Shown here: positions 58,282 to 64,000 of the stretch, piece after piece
How positions within the stretch are numbered: position 1 is the first letter of the stretch
Layout of the letters: each line of letters opens with the position of its first letter
Assembly (NCBI RefSeq): GCF_011806525.1
Contig: NZ_JAAVKI010000003.1
Location: 310,001 to 374,000, forward strand
Direction: 5' to 3'
DNA from: Thalassospira sp. HF15
Lineage (GTDB): Bacteria; Pseudomonadota; Alphaproteobacteria; Rhodospirillales; Thalassospiraceae
Length of the DNA: 64,000 bases
The notes under the pieces: model-generated
Seen by the model: only the letters and a program-made list of their open reading frames with translations
Told to the model about the DNA's origin: nothing
Databases searched by the model: none
Translations under genes and position numbers: made by a program

Positions 58282-59247
58282 TTATTCGTTTGGCTTTTTC
58301 TTGCTTTTTTCATCGCTCTGACGGTTTTCGCCCTCGGCCGAGAAATTGGCAAAATACTGTCCGGCGTCGACAATGCCGCGACGAATTTCACGCGTGCGCG
58401 AAAACAGCTCAAACAGCTTCTCGCCCTCGCCCCAGCGAATGGCACGTTGCAACGCCATCAGGTCTTCCTGAAAACGGCCCAACACATCCAGAACAGCTTC
58501 GCGGTTATTCAGGAACACATCCCGCCACATGGTCGGATCGGATGCGGCAATACGCGTGAAATCACGAAAACCGGTTGCGGAAAACTTGATCACTTCCTGG
58601 CGCAGGGCATCTTCAAGATCGGTTGCCGTACCAACAATCGTGTAGGCGATCAGGTGCGGCAGATGTGACGTGATGCCAAGGATACGATCATGATGATCGG
58701 CATCCATGCATTCGACGAACATGCCGCAGGCTTCCCAAAGCGCCTTGACCTTGGCCACAGCATCCTCATTTTCGCCCGGGACCGGGGTCAGGATGCACCA
58801 GCGTTCCTCAAACAGTTCAGGGAAACCGGAATCCGGTCCCGAATGTTCGGTACCCGCCAACGGATGGCCGGGCACGAAATGCACGCCTTCGTCCAGATGC
58901 GGCGCAATGTCGCGTATGACCGATTGTTTGACCGAACCGACATCCGAAACAATCGCACCCTTTTTAAGGACACCGGTCAGTTGCGCACCAATCGCTTCGT
59001 TGGCCCCGACCGGTGCACAGACCATCACCAGATCCGCATCACCAACCGCCTGCTTGATGTCGCAATAGGCCTCATCGGCAATACCAAGTTCAAGAACCCG
59101 GTCACGGGTCGCCTCAGAGCGAACCGCACAGGTAATCTTGTTGGCAAGGCCGTCGCGCTTGATGCGACGTGCCATGGACGAGCCAATCAGGCCCATGCCG
59201 ATAAAAGCGACAGTTTCAAACAGCGGTTGGGATGCAGTTTTGGTCAT
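58282..59247 (-). CDS. tyrC: Prephenate/arogenate dehydrogenase
   Basis: NAD(P)-dependent oxidative decarboxylation in tyrosine synthesis. 321 residues. The Rossmann motif VAFIGMGLIGSSMARRI, DVGSVKQSV, the active-site HFVPGHPLAGTEHSG block, and ITSHLPHLIAYTIVG with the catalytic-His region are present. No chorismate mutase or ACT domain is fused, as in the cyclohexadienyl dehydrogenase class. The Lys/Asp-rich C-terminus is not conserved. It starts 1 bp after hisC, so the two are coupled. Confidence 0.93.
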   Translation of the reverse strand: MTKTASQPLFETVAFIGMGLIGSSMARRIKRDGLANKITCAVRSEATRDRVLELGIADEAYCDIKQAVGDADLVMVCAPVGANEAIGAQLTGVLKKGAIVSDVGSVKQSVIRDIAPHLDEGVHFVPGHPLAGTEHSGPDSGFPELFEERWCILTPVPGENEDAVAKVKALWEACGMFVECMDADHHDRILGITSHLPHLIAYTIVGTATDLEDALRQEVIKFSATGFRDFTRIAASDPTMWRDVFLNNREAVLDVLGRFQEDLMALQRAIRWGEGEKLFELFSRTREIRRGIVDAGQYFANFSAEGENRQSDEKSKKKPNE

Positions 59248-59248
59248 T

Positions 59249-60346
59249 TTATGGGTTCACAAAGTCTTTGATGGTCTGCAGGCAGATTTCCATTTCTTCC
59301 TTCGTACCGATAGAAATACGAAGCATCTGCGGCAGGCCATAGGCACCGATTTTGCGCGGGATCACGCCACGGGCCATCATGAAATCATTGGCGGCATCGG
59401 CGTTCTTGCCCTCTTCCTCGGGGAATTCGACCAGAACGAAGTTGCCATAGCTCGGATGTGCCTTGATACCCGAAATCGCATTGATCTCGTCACGGAACCA
59501 CGAAAGCGTTTCCGCATTGTGGCGCACGCATTCATTGACGAAATCATCATCATCAAGGGCAGCAGCACCGGCTTCCTGGGTCGGCAGTGGCACATTGAAC
59601 GGGTTGCGCAGGCGGTGCAGCACATCGGCAATCGCTGGCGGCGCATAGCACCAGCCCAGACGAATACCCCCAAGACCATAGATCTTGGAAAATGTGCGGG
59701 TCATTACCGTGTTGTTGCCCGCTTTCACAAGCTCTTCACCGGCCGAATAATCTTCCTGACCCGTCATGAATTCGGCGTAGGCCGCATCAACCACCAGAAC
59801 GATGTCGTCACGCAGACCATCACGCAGGCGCTTCATTTCCGCGTCCGTAATATAGGTGCCCGTCGGGTTGTTCGGGTTGGCAACAAAAACGATCTTGGTT
59901 TTGTCAGTTACCGCCGCCAGAAGTGCATCAACATCGGTCGTCATGTTGGTTTCTTTGGCGGTCACCGGGGTCGCACCAACGCCCATGGTCGCAATCGGAT
60001 ACATCAGGAACCCGTGTTCCGAATACAGCACCTCATCGCCCGGACCGGCATAGGCGCGGATCAAAAGGGTCAGGATCTCGTCGGATCCGTTGCCGCAAAT
60101 CAGCTGATCAAACTCCAGACCGTATTTTTCAGCCAGCTTGTGACGCAGAACATCGCAACCGCCATCCGGATAACGATGCAAACGGGTCGCAGAGTTACGA
60201 AGGGCTTCCATGGCCTTGGGGCTCGGGCCAAGTGCGCCTTCGTTCGAAGACAGCTTGATCACGCGCTGAGCACTGTCAGCACTGGATTTTCCGCCTTTGT
60301 ACGGCGCAATATCAAGAATTCCGGGGCGTGGGGTGGGCGCAGACAT
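59249..60346 (-). CDS. hisC: Histidinol-phosphate / aromatic aminotransferase
   Basis: Fold-type I PLP aminotransferase, 365 residues. It has KLSSNEGALGPSPKA, the GNGSDEILTLLIRAY block, FVANPNNPTGTY, DAAYAEFM, and the PLP lysine in TRTFSKIYGLGGIRLGW (Lys221). By sequence it is HisC, but its place between the chorismate-mutase gene and tyrC suggests it also or mainly transaminates aromatic keto acids (prephenate, phenylpyruvate or hydroxyphenylpyruvate). Both roles are known in this family. Confidence 0.93.
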   Translation of the reverse strand: MSAPTPRPGILDIAPYKGGKSSADSAQRVIKLSSNEGALGPSPKAMEALRNSATRLHRYPDGGCDVLRHKLAEKYGLEFDQLICGNGSDEILTLLIRAYAGPGDEVLYSEHGFLMYPIATMGVGATPVTAKETNMTTDVDALLAAVTDKTKIVFVANPNNPTGTYITDAEMKRLRDGLRDDIVLVVDAAYAEFMTGQEDYSAGEELVKAGNNTVMTRTFSKIYGLGGIRLGWCYAPPAIADVLHRLRNPFNVPLPTQEAGAAALDDDDFVNECVRHNAETLSWFRDEINAISGIKAHPSYGNFVLVEFPEEEGKNADAANDFMMARGVIPRKIGAYGLPQMLRISIGTKEEMEICLQTIKDFVNP

Positions 60347-60397
60347 CAGGTAGTTCTCCCAAGGGAAATGGCGGCCAATGGTGGCCTACCAGGCATA

Positions 60398-61291
60398 TTA
60401 ACTCAGTGCGTCTTCGGCAAGCGGCACGGCATAGGCGCCAACCACCCGCAAACTTTCGGGGCGAAGACCTCGCGCGGCCAGCGTCGCCTCAAACGCGTTG
60501 GTGCGATTACAAAAGAATCCCGGCACATCAACAAGCACAAAACGCCGATCTGTCGCCACGTCGTCAGAAAAGCCAAGGATTACCGATCCGTCGATGCCAT
60601 CCGCAATTTTTTTGCGCGCCGTGTCCATCGAAATCTCTTTCGACAGGCTGACCACGAAAAGGGTCCGGTCATCACCACTGTCTTCAAGATCAATCGCGGC
60701 CAGAACAAAACCTTCGGTCGTCTCGCCGCGTCCGACAGGGCGTCCCCCGAATGGCAGCTTTGACACAACGCGCACCGGGCTTTGTTCTGTCAGATAAACC
60801 CACCATGGCTGGGCCTCGCCCAATTGTGGCTTGGGAAACACACCAACCGCCGCACGACCGTCTTCAAGTGCGTTAAACGCTTCGCGCGGGGTATCAAATT
60901 CAATGATCTCGTTCAGGCAGCCGAAATTCAGACGTGCCAGTTCCCAGCAATCAAGACCTTCGGCATTCCGGCAAAGCGCAATCGTGTATGGCGCTTCAAG
61001 GCGCGTTCCGGCCGCGATCATTTCGCGCCAGATCTGAATCAACGCTGTTTTCGGAAAGGCCCCTTCGTGGCGAGCCACCAGGGTCCGCATGATGCGGGCT
61101 TCACGGGCCGGGCGATAGGGCACCTTGACCTTGCCACCAGCTGCGATCACGCGGTCCTTGTAGGCCCCGACAGCCTGCACAACTTTTGTCCGGCGAATGA
61201 TCAGCGATTGCAGCGCCTGATCGATCTCGTCGATCTCGCTGCGCAGCTCATCCAGGCCAAGATTTGCCAAATTTTTATCGTCAGACGCCAT
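60398..61291 (-). CDS. Chorismate mutase domain protein with extra C-terminal domain
   Basis: 297 residues. The first 100 form an AroQ-type chorismate mutase helical domain (LRSEIDEIDQALQSLIIRRTK, cited from residue 15 onward in part, then AYKDRVIAAGG and REARIMRTLVARHEG). The remaining 190 residues have a prephenate-dehydratase/ACT-like look (DVATDRRFVLVDVPGFF and EATLAARGLRPESLRVVGAYAVPL near the end). They lack the T-R-F catalytic motif of prephenate dehydratase. It is thus not a plain PheA. The hisC and tyrC genes follow on the same strand, consistent with tyrosine/phenylalanine synthesis. The C-terminal part may be regulatory. Confidence 0.82.
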   Translation of the reverse strand: MASDDKNLANLGLDELRSEIDEIDQALQSLIIRRTKVVQAVGAYKDRVIAAGGKVKVPYRPAREARIMRTLVARHEGAFPKTALIQIWREMIAAGTRLEAPYTIALCRNAEGLDCWELARLNFGCLNEIIEFDTPREAFNALEDGRAAVGVFPKPQLGEAQPWWVYLTEQSPVRVVSKLPFGGRPVGRGETTEGFVLAAIDLEDSGDDRTLFVVSLSKEISMDTARKKIADGIDGSVILGFSDDVATDRRFVLVDVPGFFCNRTNAFEATLAARGLRPESLRVVGAYAVPLAEDALS

Positions 61292-61400
61292 AATCTACTC
61301 TTCTTTTGAACGGCGCACAGTATTAGGACAGGGCCGCAGAAATGCAAAGAAAAGATTGACTAAACCCCGGTCTGCTTCATAGCTAGAGCAAGCGACTTTT

Positions 61401-61445
61401 CGCCAGATTTGGCTGCCGCCCCGTCGCGCAGCGCCAGTTTGGCTG
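61401..61445. repeat. Pair of dyad direct repeats upstream of metX
   Basis: CGCCAGATTTGGCTG (61401-61415) and CGCCAGTTTGGCTG (61432-61445) are near-identical copies, each itself a GCCA..TGGC dyad. Their starts are 31 bp apart, about three helical turns. They lie 35-80 bp before the metX start in the gap divergent from the chorismate-mutase gene. A two-site operator is possible. Confidence 0.5.
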
Positions 61446-61479
61446 AAAATCCATCACATAACAGGGATACCGACCTAAT

Positions 61480-62640
61480 ATGTCCACCGCGACCAACACA
61501 CAAAAGCGCCCTCCGCTTCCGGGTCACCATATGGTGCTTGGCGAAACGGAAAAGCTGCGCCTTGATAGCGGTGTGGAATTCGGCCCCTTCACCCTGGCCT
61601 ATCAGACCTATGGCGAACTTAATGCCGACAAATCAAACGCGATTCTGGTCTGTCATGCCCTGACAGGTGATCAGTATGTTGCCGATGACGTGCACCCGAT
61701 CACCGGCAAGGAAGGCTGGTGGTCGGAGATTGTCGGTCCCGCCAAGATCATTGATACCGACAAATATTTCGTCATCTGCAGCAACGTGATTGGCGGCTGC
61801 CTTGGCAGTACCGGGCCCAAGGAAATCAATCCTGAAACCGGCAAGCCATGGGGTCTTGATTTTCCGGTTATCACCATTGCCGATATGGTGCGTGCCCAGA
61901 CCATGCTGATTGATGCGCTTGGCATCGACATGCTGTTTGCCGTCATTGGCGGTTCCATGGGCGGCATGCAGGTTCTTGAATGGTGCAAAAGCTATCCGGA
62001 GCGCGTTTATGCCGCTGCCCCGATTGCGACCTCGTTCCGCCATTCGGCGCAAAACATCGCCTTCCACGAAGTCGGGCGTCAGGCCGTTATGGCCGATCCG
62101 GACTGGTGCGGGGGCAATTACCTGCTGGAAGGCAAGAAACCGTCGCGTGGCTTGGCTGTCGCGCGCATGACCGCGCACATCACTTATCTGTCGCAGCCAG
62201 CATTGCATCGCAAATTCGGGCGCAAGCTGCAAAACCGTGGCGCGATCACCTATAGCTTCGATAATGATTTTCAGATCGAAAGCTATCTGCGCCATCAGGG
62301 CAAAAGCTTCGTCGACCGGTTCGATGCCAACAGCTATCTCTATATCACGCGTGCGATGGATTATTTCGATCTGTCGCTTGAATATGACGGGCGGCTGGCA
62401 GAGGCGTTTCAGGGCTGCAAAACCCGGTTCTGTGTCGTGTCGTTTTCCAGTGACTGGTGCTTTACCACGGCGGAAAGCCGGATCGTTGCGCATGCGCTTA
62501 ACGCCGCATCGTGCAATGTCAGCTGTGTCGAAATTGAAAGTGACAAGGGCCATGACGCGTTCCTGCTTGATGAACCCGATTTCCACATGGTTCTGAGCGG
62601 CTTTATCGAAGGTGCCGCCGAAGGCCGGGGGCTGAAATAA
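61480..62640 (+). CDS. metX: Homoserine O-acetyltransferase
   Basis: Alpha/beta-hydrolase-fold acyltransferase that activates homoserine for methionine synthesis. 386 residues. The nucleophile elbow [12 protein letters not shown] has Ser159; [25 protein letters not shown] begins near residue 40 (quoted only as landmark pieces AYQTYGELN and CHALTGD); the acid lies in SSDWCFTT and the His in [11 protein letters not shown]. The donor (acetyl- or succinyl-CoA) cannot be fixed by eye. Two bases separate it from metW, the usual alphaproteobacterial metXW pair. Confidence 0.95.
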   Translation: MSTATNTQKRPPLPGHHMVLGETEKLRLDSGVEFGPFTLAYQTYGELNADKSNAILVCHALTGDQYVADDVHPITGKEGWWSEIVGPAKIIDTDKYFVICSNVIGGCLGSTGPKEINPETGKPWGLDFPVITIADMVRAQTMLIDALGIDMLFAVIGGSMGGMQVLEWCKSYPERVYAAAPIATSFRHSAQNIAFHEVGRQAVMADPDWCGGNYLLEGKKPSRGLAVARMTAHITYLSQPALHRKFGRKLQNRGAITYSFDNDFQIESYLRHQGKSFVDRFDANSYLYITRAMDYFDLSLEYDGRLAEAFQGCKTRFCVVSFSSDWCFTTAESRIVAHALNAASCNVSCVEIESDKGHDAFLLDEPDFHMVLSGFIEGAAEGRGLK

Positions 62641-62642
62641 TC

Positions 62643-63290
62643 ATGGATGAAACAATTTCGAACAGCACGGCCATTCCAGCGCACAGCGACCGTATCCGTG
62701 TCGACTTGCAGCTGATTGCCGACATGATCGAACCGGGTACGCGCGTGCTTGATATCGGCTGTGGCGACGGTGAACTTCTGGGCTATCTGACCCGCACCAA
62801 AAAGGTTGATGGCCGCGGGCTTGAGCTGTCCAACGAAGGGGTGCGCAATTGTGTCGCGCAAGGTCTTCCGGTGATGCAGGGCGATGCGGATCGTGATCTG
62901 GCGGATTATCCCGATGGCGCATTTGACTACGCCATTCTCAGCCAGACATTGCAGGCGACCCAGCGGCCGAAGGAAGTCTTGTCCGAACTGCTGCGCATCG
63001 GCAAACAGGCGATTGTGTCCTTCCCGAATTTCGGCCATTGGCGCGCGCGGTTTGATTTGATGTTCCGGGGTCGTATGCCGCAGAACCCCAACCTTCCGAT
63101 CATGTGGTACGAGACGCCAAACATCCATTTCTGCACGGTTCTGGACTTTGTTGCCCTGTGCAAAGAGATGGATTTGACGATTGAACGGTCGATGGTTCTC
63201 AATGAAAGCGGATCGAAGCTCAGCCTGGGCAGCCAGACCCGATTTTCCAACTTTTTGGGCAATCAGGCACTTTTCATGCTGAGCAAATAA
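62643..63290 (+). CDS. metW: Methionine biosynthesis protein MetW
   Basis: 215-residue SAM-dependent-methyltransferase-fold protein that partners MetX. The SAM site VLDIGCGDGELLGYL, the post-I GRGLELSNEGV, DYAILSQTLQATQRPKEVL, and the metW-typical FPNFGHWRARFDLMFRG and PIMWYETPNIHFC are present. Its ATG lies 2 bp after the metX stop. In metXW pairs MetW is needed for MetX activity in some bacteria; its own methyl acceptor is unclear. Confidence 0.95.
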   Translation: MDETISNSTAIPAHSDRIRVDLQLIADMIEPGTRVLDIGCGDGELLGYLTRTKKVDGRGLELSNEGVRNCVAQGLPVMQGDADRDLADYPDGAFDYAILSQTLQATQRPKEVLSELLRIGKQAIVSFPNFGHWRARFDLMFRGRMPQNPNLPIMWYETPNIHFCTVLDFVALCKEMDLTIERSMVLNESGSKLSLGSQTRFSNFLGNQALFMLSK

Positions 63291-63351
63291 TAAAGTCGAT
63301 TATTCATTTTTATCGAATAGTCAGCCCTGCCCGATCACAAACCGATCCCTT

Positions 63352-63398
63352 CCCCGTCTGAAATCTGATGCCCAATCGGGCAAAATCATCAGACGGGG
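63352..63398 (+). promoter_or_regulatory. Leader hairpin covering the ribosome binding site of the last gene
   Basis: CCCCGTCTGA (63352-63361) and TCAGACGGGG (63389-63398) are perfect 10-bp inverted copies. Between them a second stem, TGCCC (63369-63373) with GGGCA (63378-63382), can form. The 3' arm holds the GGGG that serves as ribosome binding site 5 nt before the ATG at 63404, so translation would be blocked when folded. Confidence 0.55.
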
Positions 63399-63403
63399 CC
63401 GAT

Positions 63404-64000
63404 ATGAACTTTTCAATCCTCATACAATTTGTTCGCCGCAGTTTTCTGATCGGCACGATCACCCTGCTTGCGGCGTGCAGCCAGAAGGCCGAGACGCTTA
63501 AACTTTCAGTCACACAGTTTGGCAGCGCGACCGAACAGGCGTTCGACAAATATGACGACGCCTATAGCACGCAGTTCGCCCCCTTCCCGAAATCCGACAG
63601 CGCAAAGCGCAGCACCTTCGTTGCCAATATCGAGGATTTCACAGGCACGGTCACGCCGGCCAATATCGACACATTGCTTGATCCCGATGCGGTCAAGATC
63701 GACCCCGGCGTGCAGCGCCAATGGCAGGACGCGCTAAAGGGCCTGCGCAGCCAGTATCAGCAATTTGTCGCGATCTTTGACAATATCGAAGCCGGATCCG
63801 CCCTGGGTGCATCAGCGGTGACCAAATCCGGACTGATATTGGAAAAACTGCGCAAACAGCTTGCCACCATCAGCGATGATTTTGCCCGCACCCCGCCTCA
63901 ATTCCTGACCCGGCGCAGCACCCTGATTGCCGAGCTAAACCAGATTCGCAGCAAGGAACACAACAATCCGGAAGCCGAAAGCCTTCTGGTGCAGGCCTGG
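63404..64000 (+). CDS. Predicted lipoprotein (partial, runs off window end)
   Basis: The visible 199 codons start MNFSILIQFVRRSFLIGTIT and have a lipobox LLAAC with Cys25, so the mature protein should be lipidated. The rest is largely helical and polar (for example QRQWQDALKGLRSQYQQFVAIFDNIEAG is one long helix near residue 105, of which only QWQDALKGLRSQYQQF is quoted as landmark). There are no cysteines or catalytic motifs that I recognise. The frame is open to the window edge, so the C-terminus is missing. The ribosome binding site is buried in the leader hairpin described at 63352-63398. Function unknown. Confidence 0.78.
   Translation, partial: MNFSILIQFVRRSFLIGTITLLAACSQKAETLKLSVTQFGSATEQAFDKYDDAYSTQFAPFPKSDSAKRSTFVANIEDFTGTVTPANIDTLLDPDAVKIDPGVQRQWQDALKGLRSQYQQFVAIFDNIEAGSALGASAVTKSGLILEKLRKQLATISDDFARTPPQFLTRRSTLIAELNQIRSKEHNNPEAESLLVQAW

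Noticed and set aside
59138-60763. A 541-codon plus-strand open frame over tyrC-hisC and the mutase gene
   Set aside because: Crosses three real minus-strand genes, is Arg/His/Asn-rich and has no recognisable domain.
61292-61479. SAM-II type riboswitch before metX
   Set aside because: I looked for the pseudoknot core (GATTT, TTGCA, GCTAAA with a closing stem). GATTT-like and GCTAGAG pieces exist but the pairing stem does not form. A covariance-model search would settle it.

Overview
The window looks like ordinary chromosome from a free-living, motile, aerobic alphaproteobacterium of the Rhodospirillales. Gene content and protein style suggest a marine Thalassospira-like organism; that genus is an inference from memory, not from a search. 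Supporting signs are a split glycine decarboxylase (gcvPA/gcvPB), the ethylmalonyl-CoA pathway (ecm, ccr, mcd), the ispH-thrB-rnhA and argH-lptM-lysA-TIGR02302 neighbourhoods, and Tat-exported NrtA-type binding proteins. Coding density is high and base composition looks even throughout. I see no insertion sequence, phage, CRISPR array, rRNA or tRNA gene.

Layout. 1-2.3 kb: cytochrome c oxidase subunits I (cut by the window edge) and II. 3.1-9.4 kb: two separate CheZ-type chemotaxis phosphatases flanking a YqgE/AlgH protein, a DsbD/ScsB-type thiol reductase, a Prx5-type peroxiredoxin and a hypothetical protein. 9.6-14.3 kb: the gcvT-gcvH-gcvPA-gcvPB operon behind a tandem glycine riboswitch. 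14.4-20.3 kb: a lipoprotein, ispH-thrB-rnhA, and a membrane PAS-GGDEF-EAL protein. 20.4-25.9 kb: ethylmalonyl-CoA pathway genes (ecm divergent from ccr and mcd). 26-32 kb: a soluble chemoreceptor with a PilZ domain, a ferric-reductase-like flavocytochrome, a lone nucleotidyltransferase-fold protein, a divergent S-adenosylhomocysteine-hydrolase-like protein and a YfcG-like glutathione transferase.

32.5-38.4 kb holds the most self-contained regulatory system. A cyanate-type ABC transporter and cyanase operon lies divergent from a PAS-PAS-AAA+ sigma-54 activator. The shared 212-bp gap contains a perfect -24/-12 sigma-54 promoter facing the operon and three related ACGAAA..TCGT palindromes placed as upstream activator sites.

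38.5-42.2 kb: a HIG1-like small membrane protein, a cob(I)alamin adenosyltransferase (it supplies the cofactor Ecm needs), etfB-etfA (electron acceptor for Mcd) and a 3-hydroxybutyryl-CoA dehydrogenase. With the 20-26 kb genes these form a coherent acetyl-CoA assimilation set. 42.4-44.9 kb: xylulokinase and ribokinase. 44.9-55.7 kb: a TlpA-like thioredoxin, argH-lptM-lysA, a TIGR02302 membrane protein, a zinc-ribbon membrane protein, ftsE-ftsX, a YdcF-like protein and a PlsC-like acyltransferase. 55.7-61.3 kb: two DMT exporters, ChaC, and an aromatic amino acid set (chorismate-mutase protein, hisC, tyrC). 61.5-64 kb: metX-metW and a lipoprotein cut by the right edge, preceded by a hairpin that covers its ribosome binding site.
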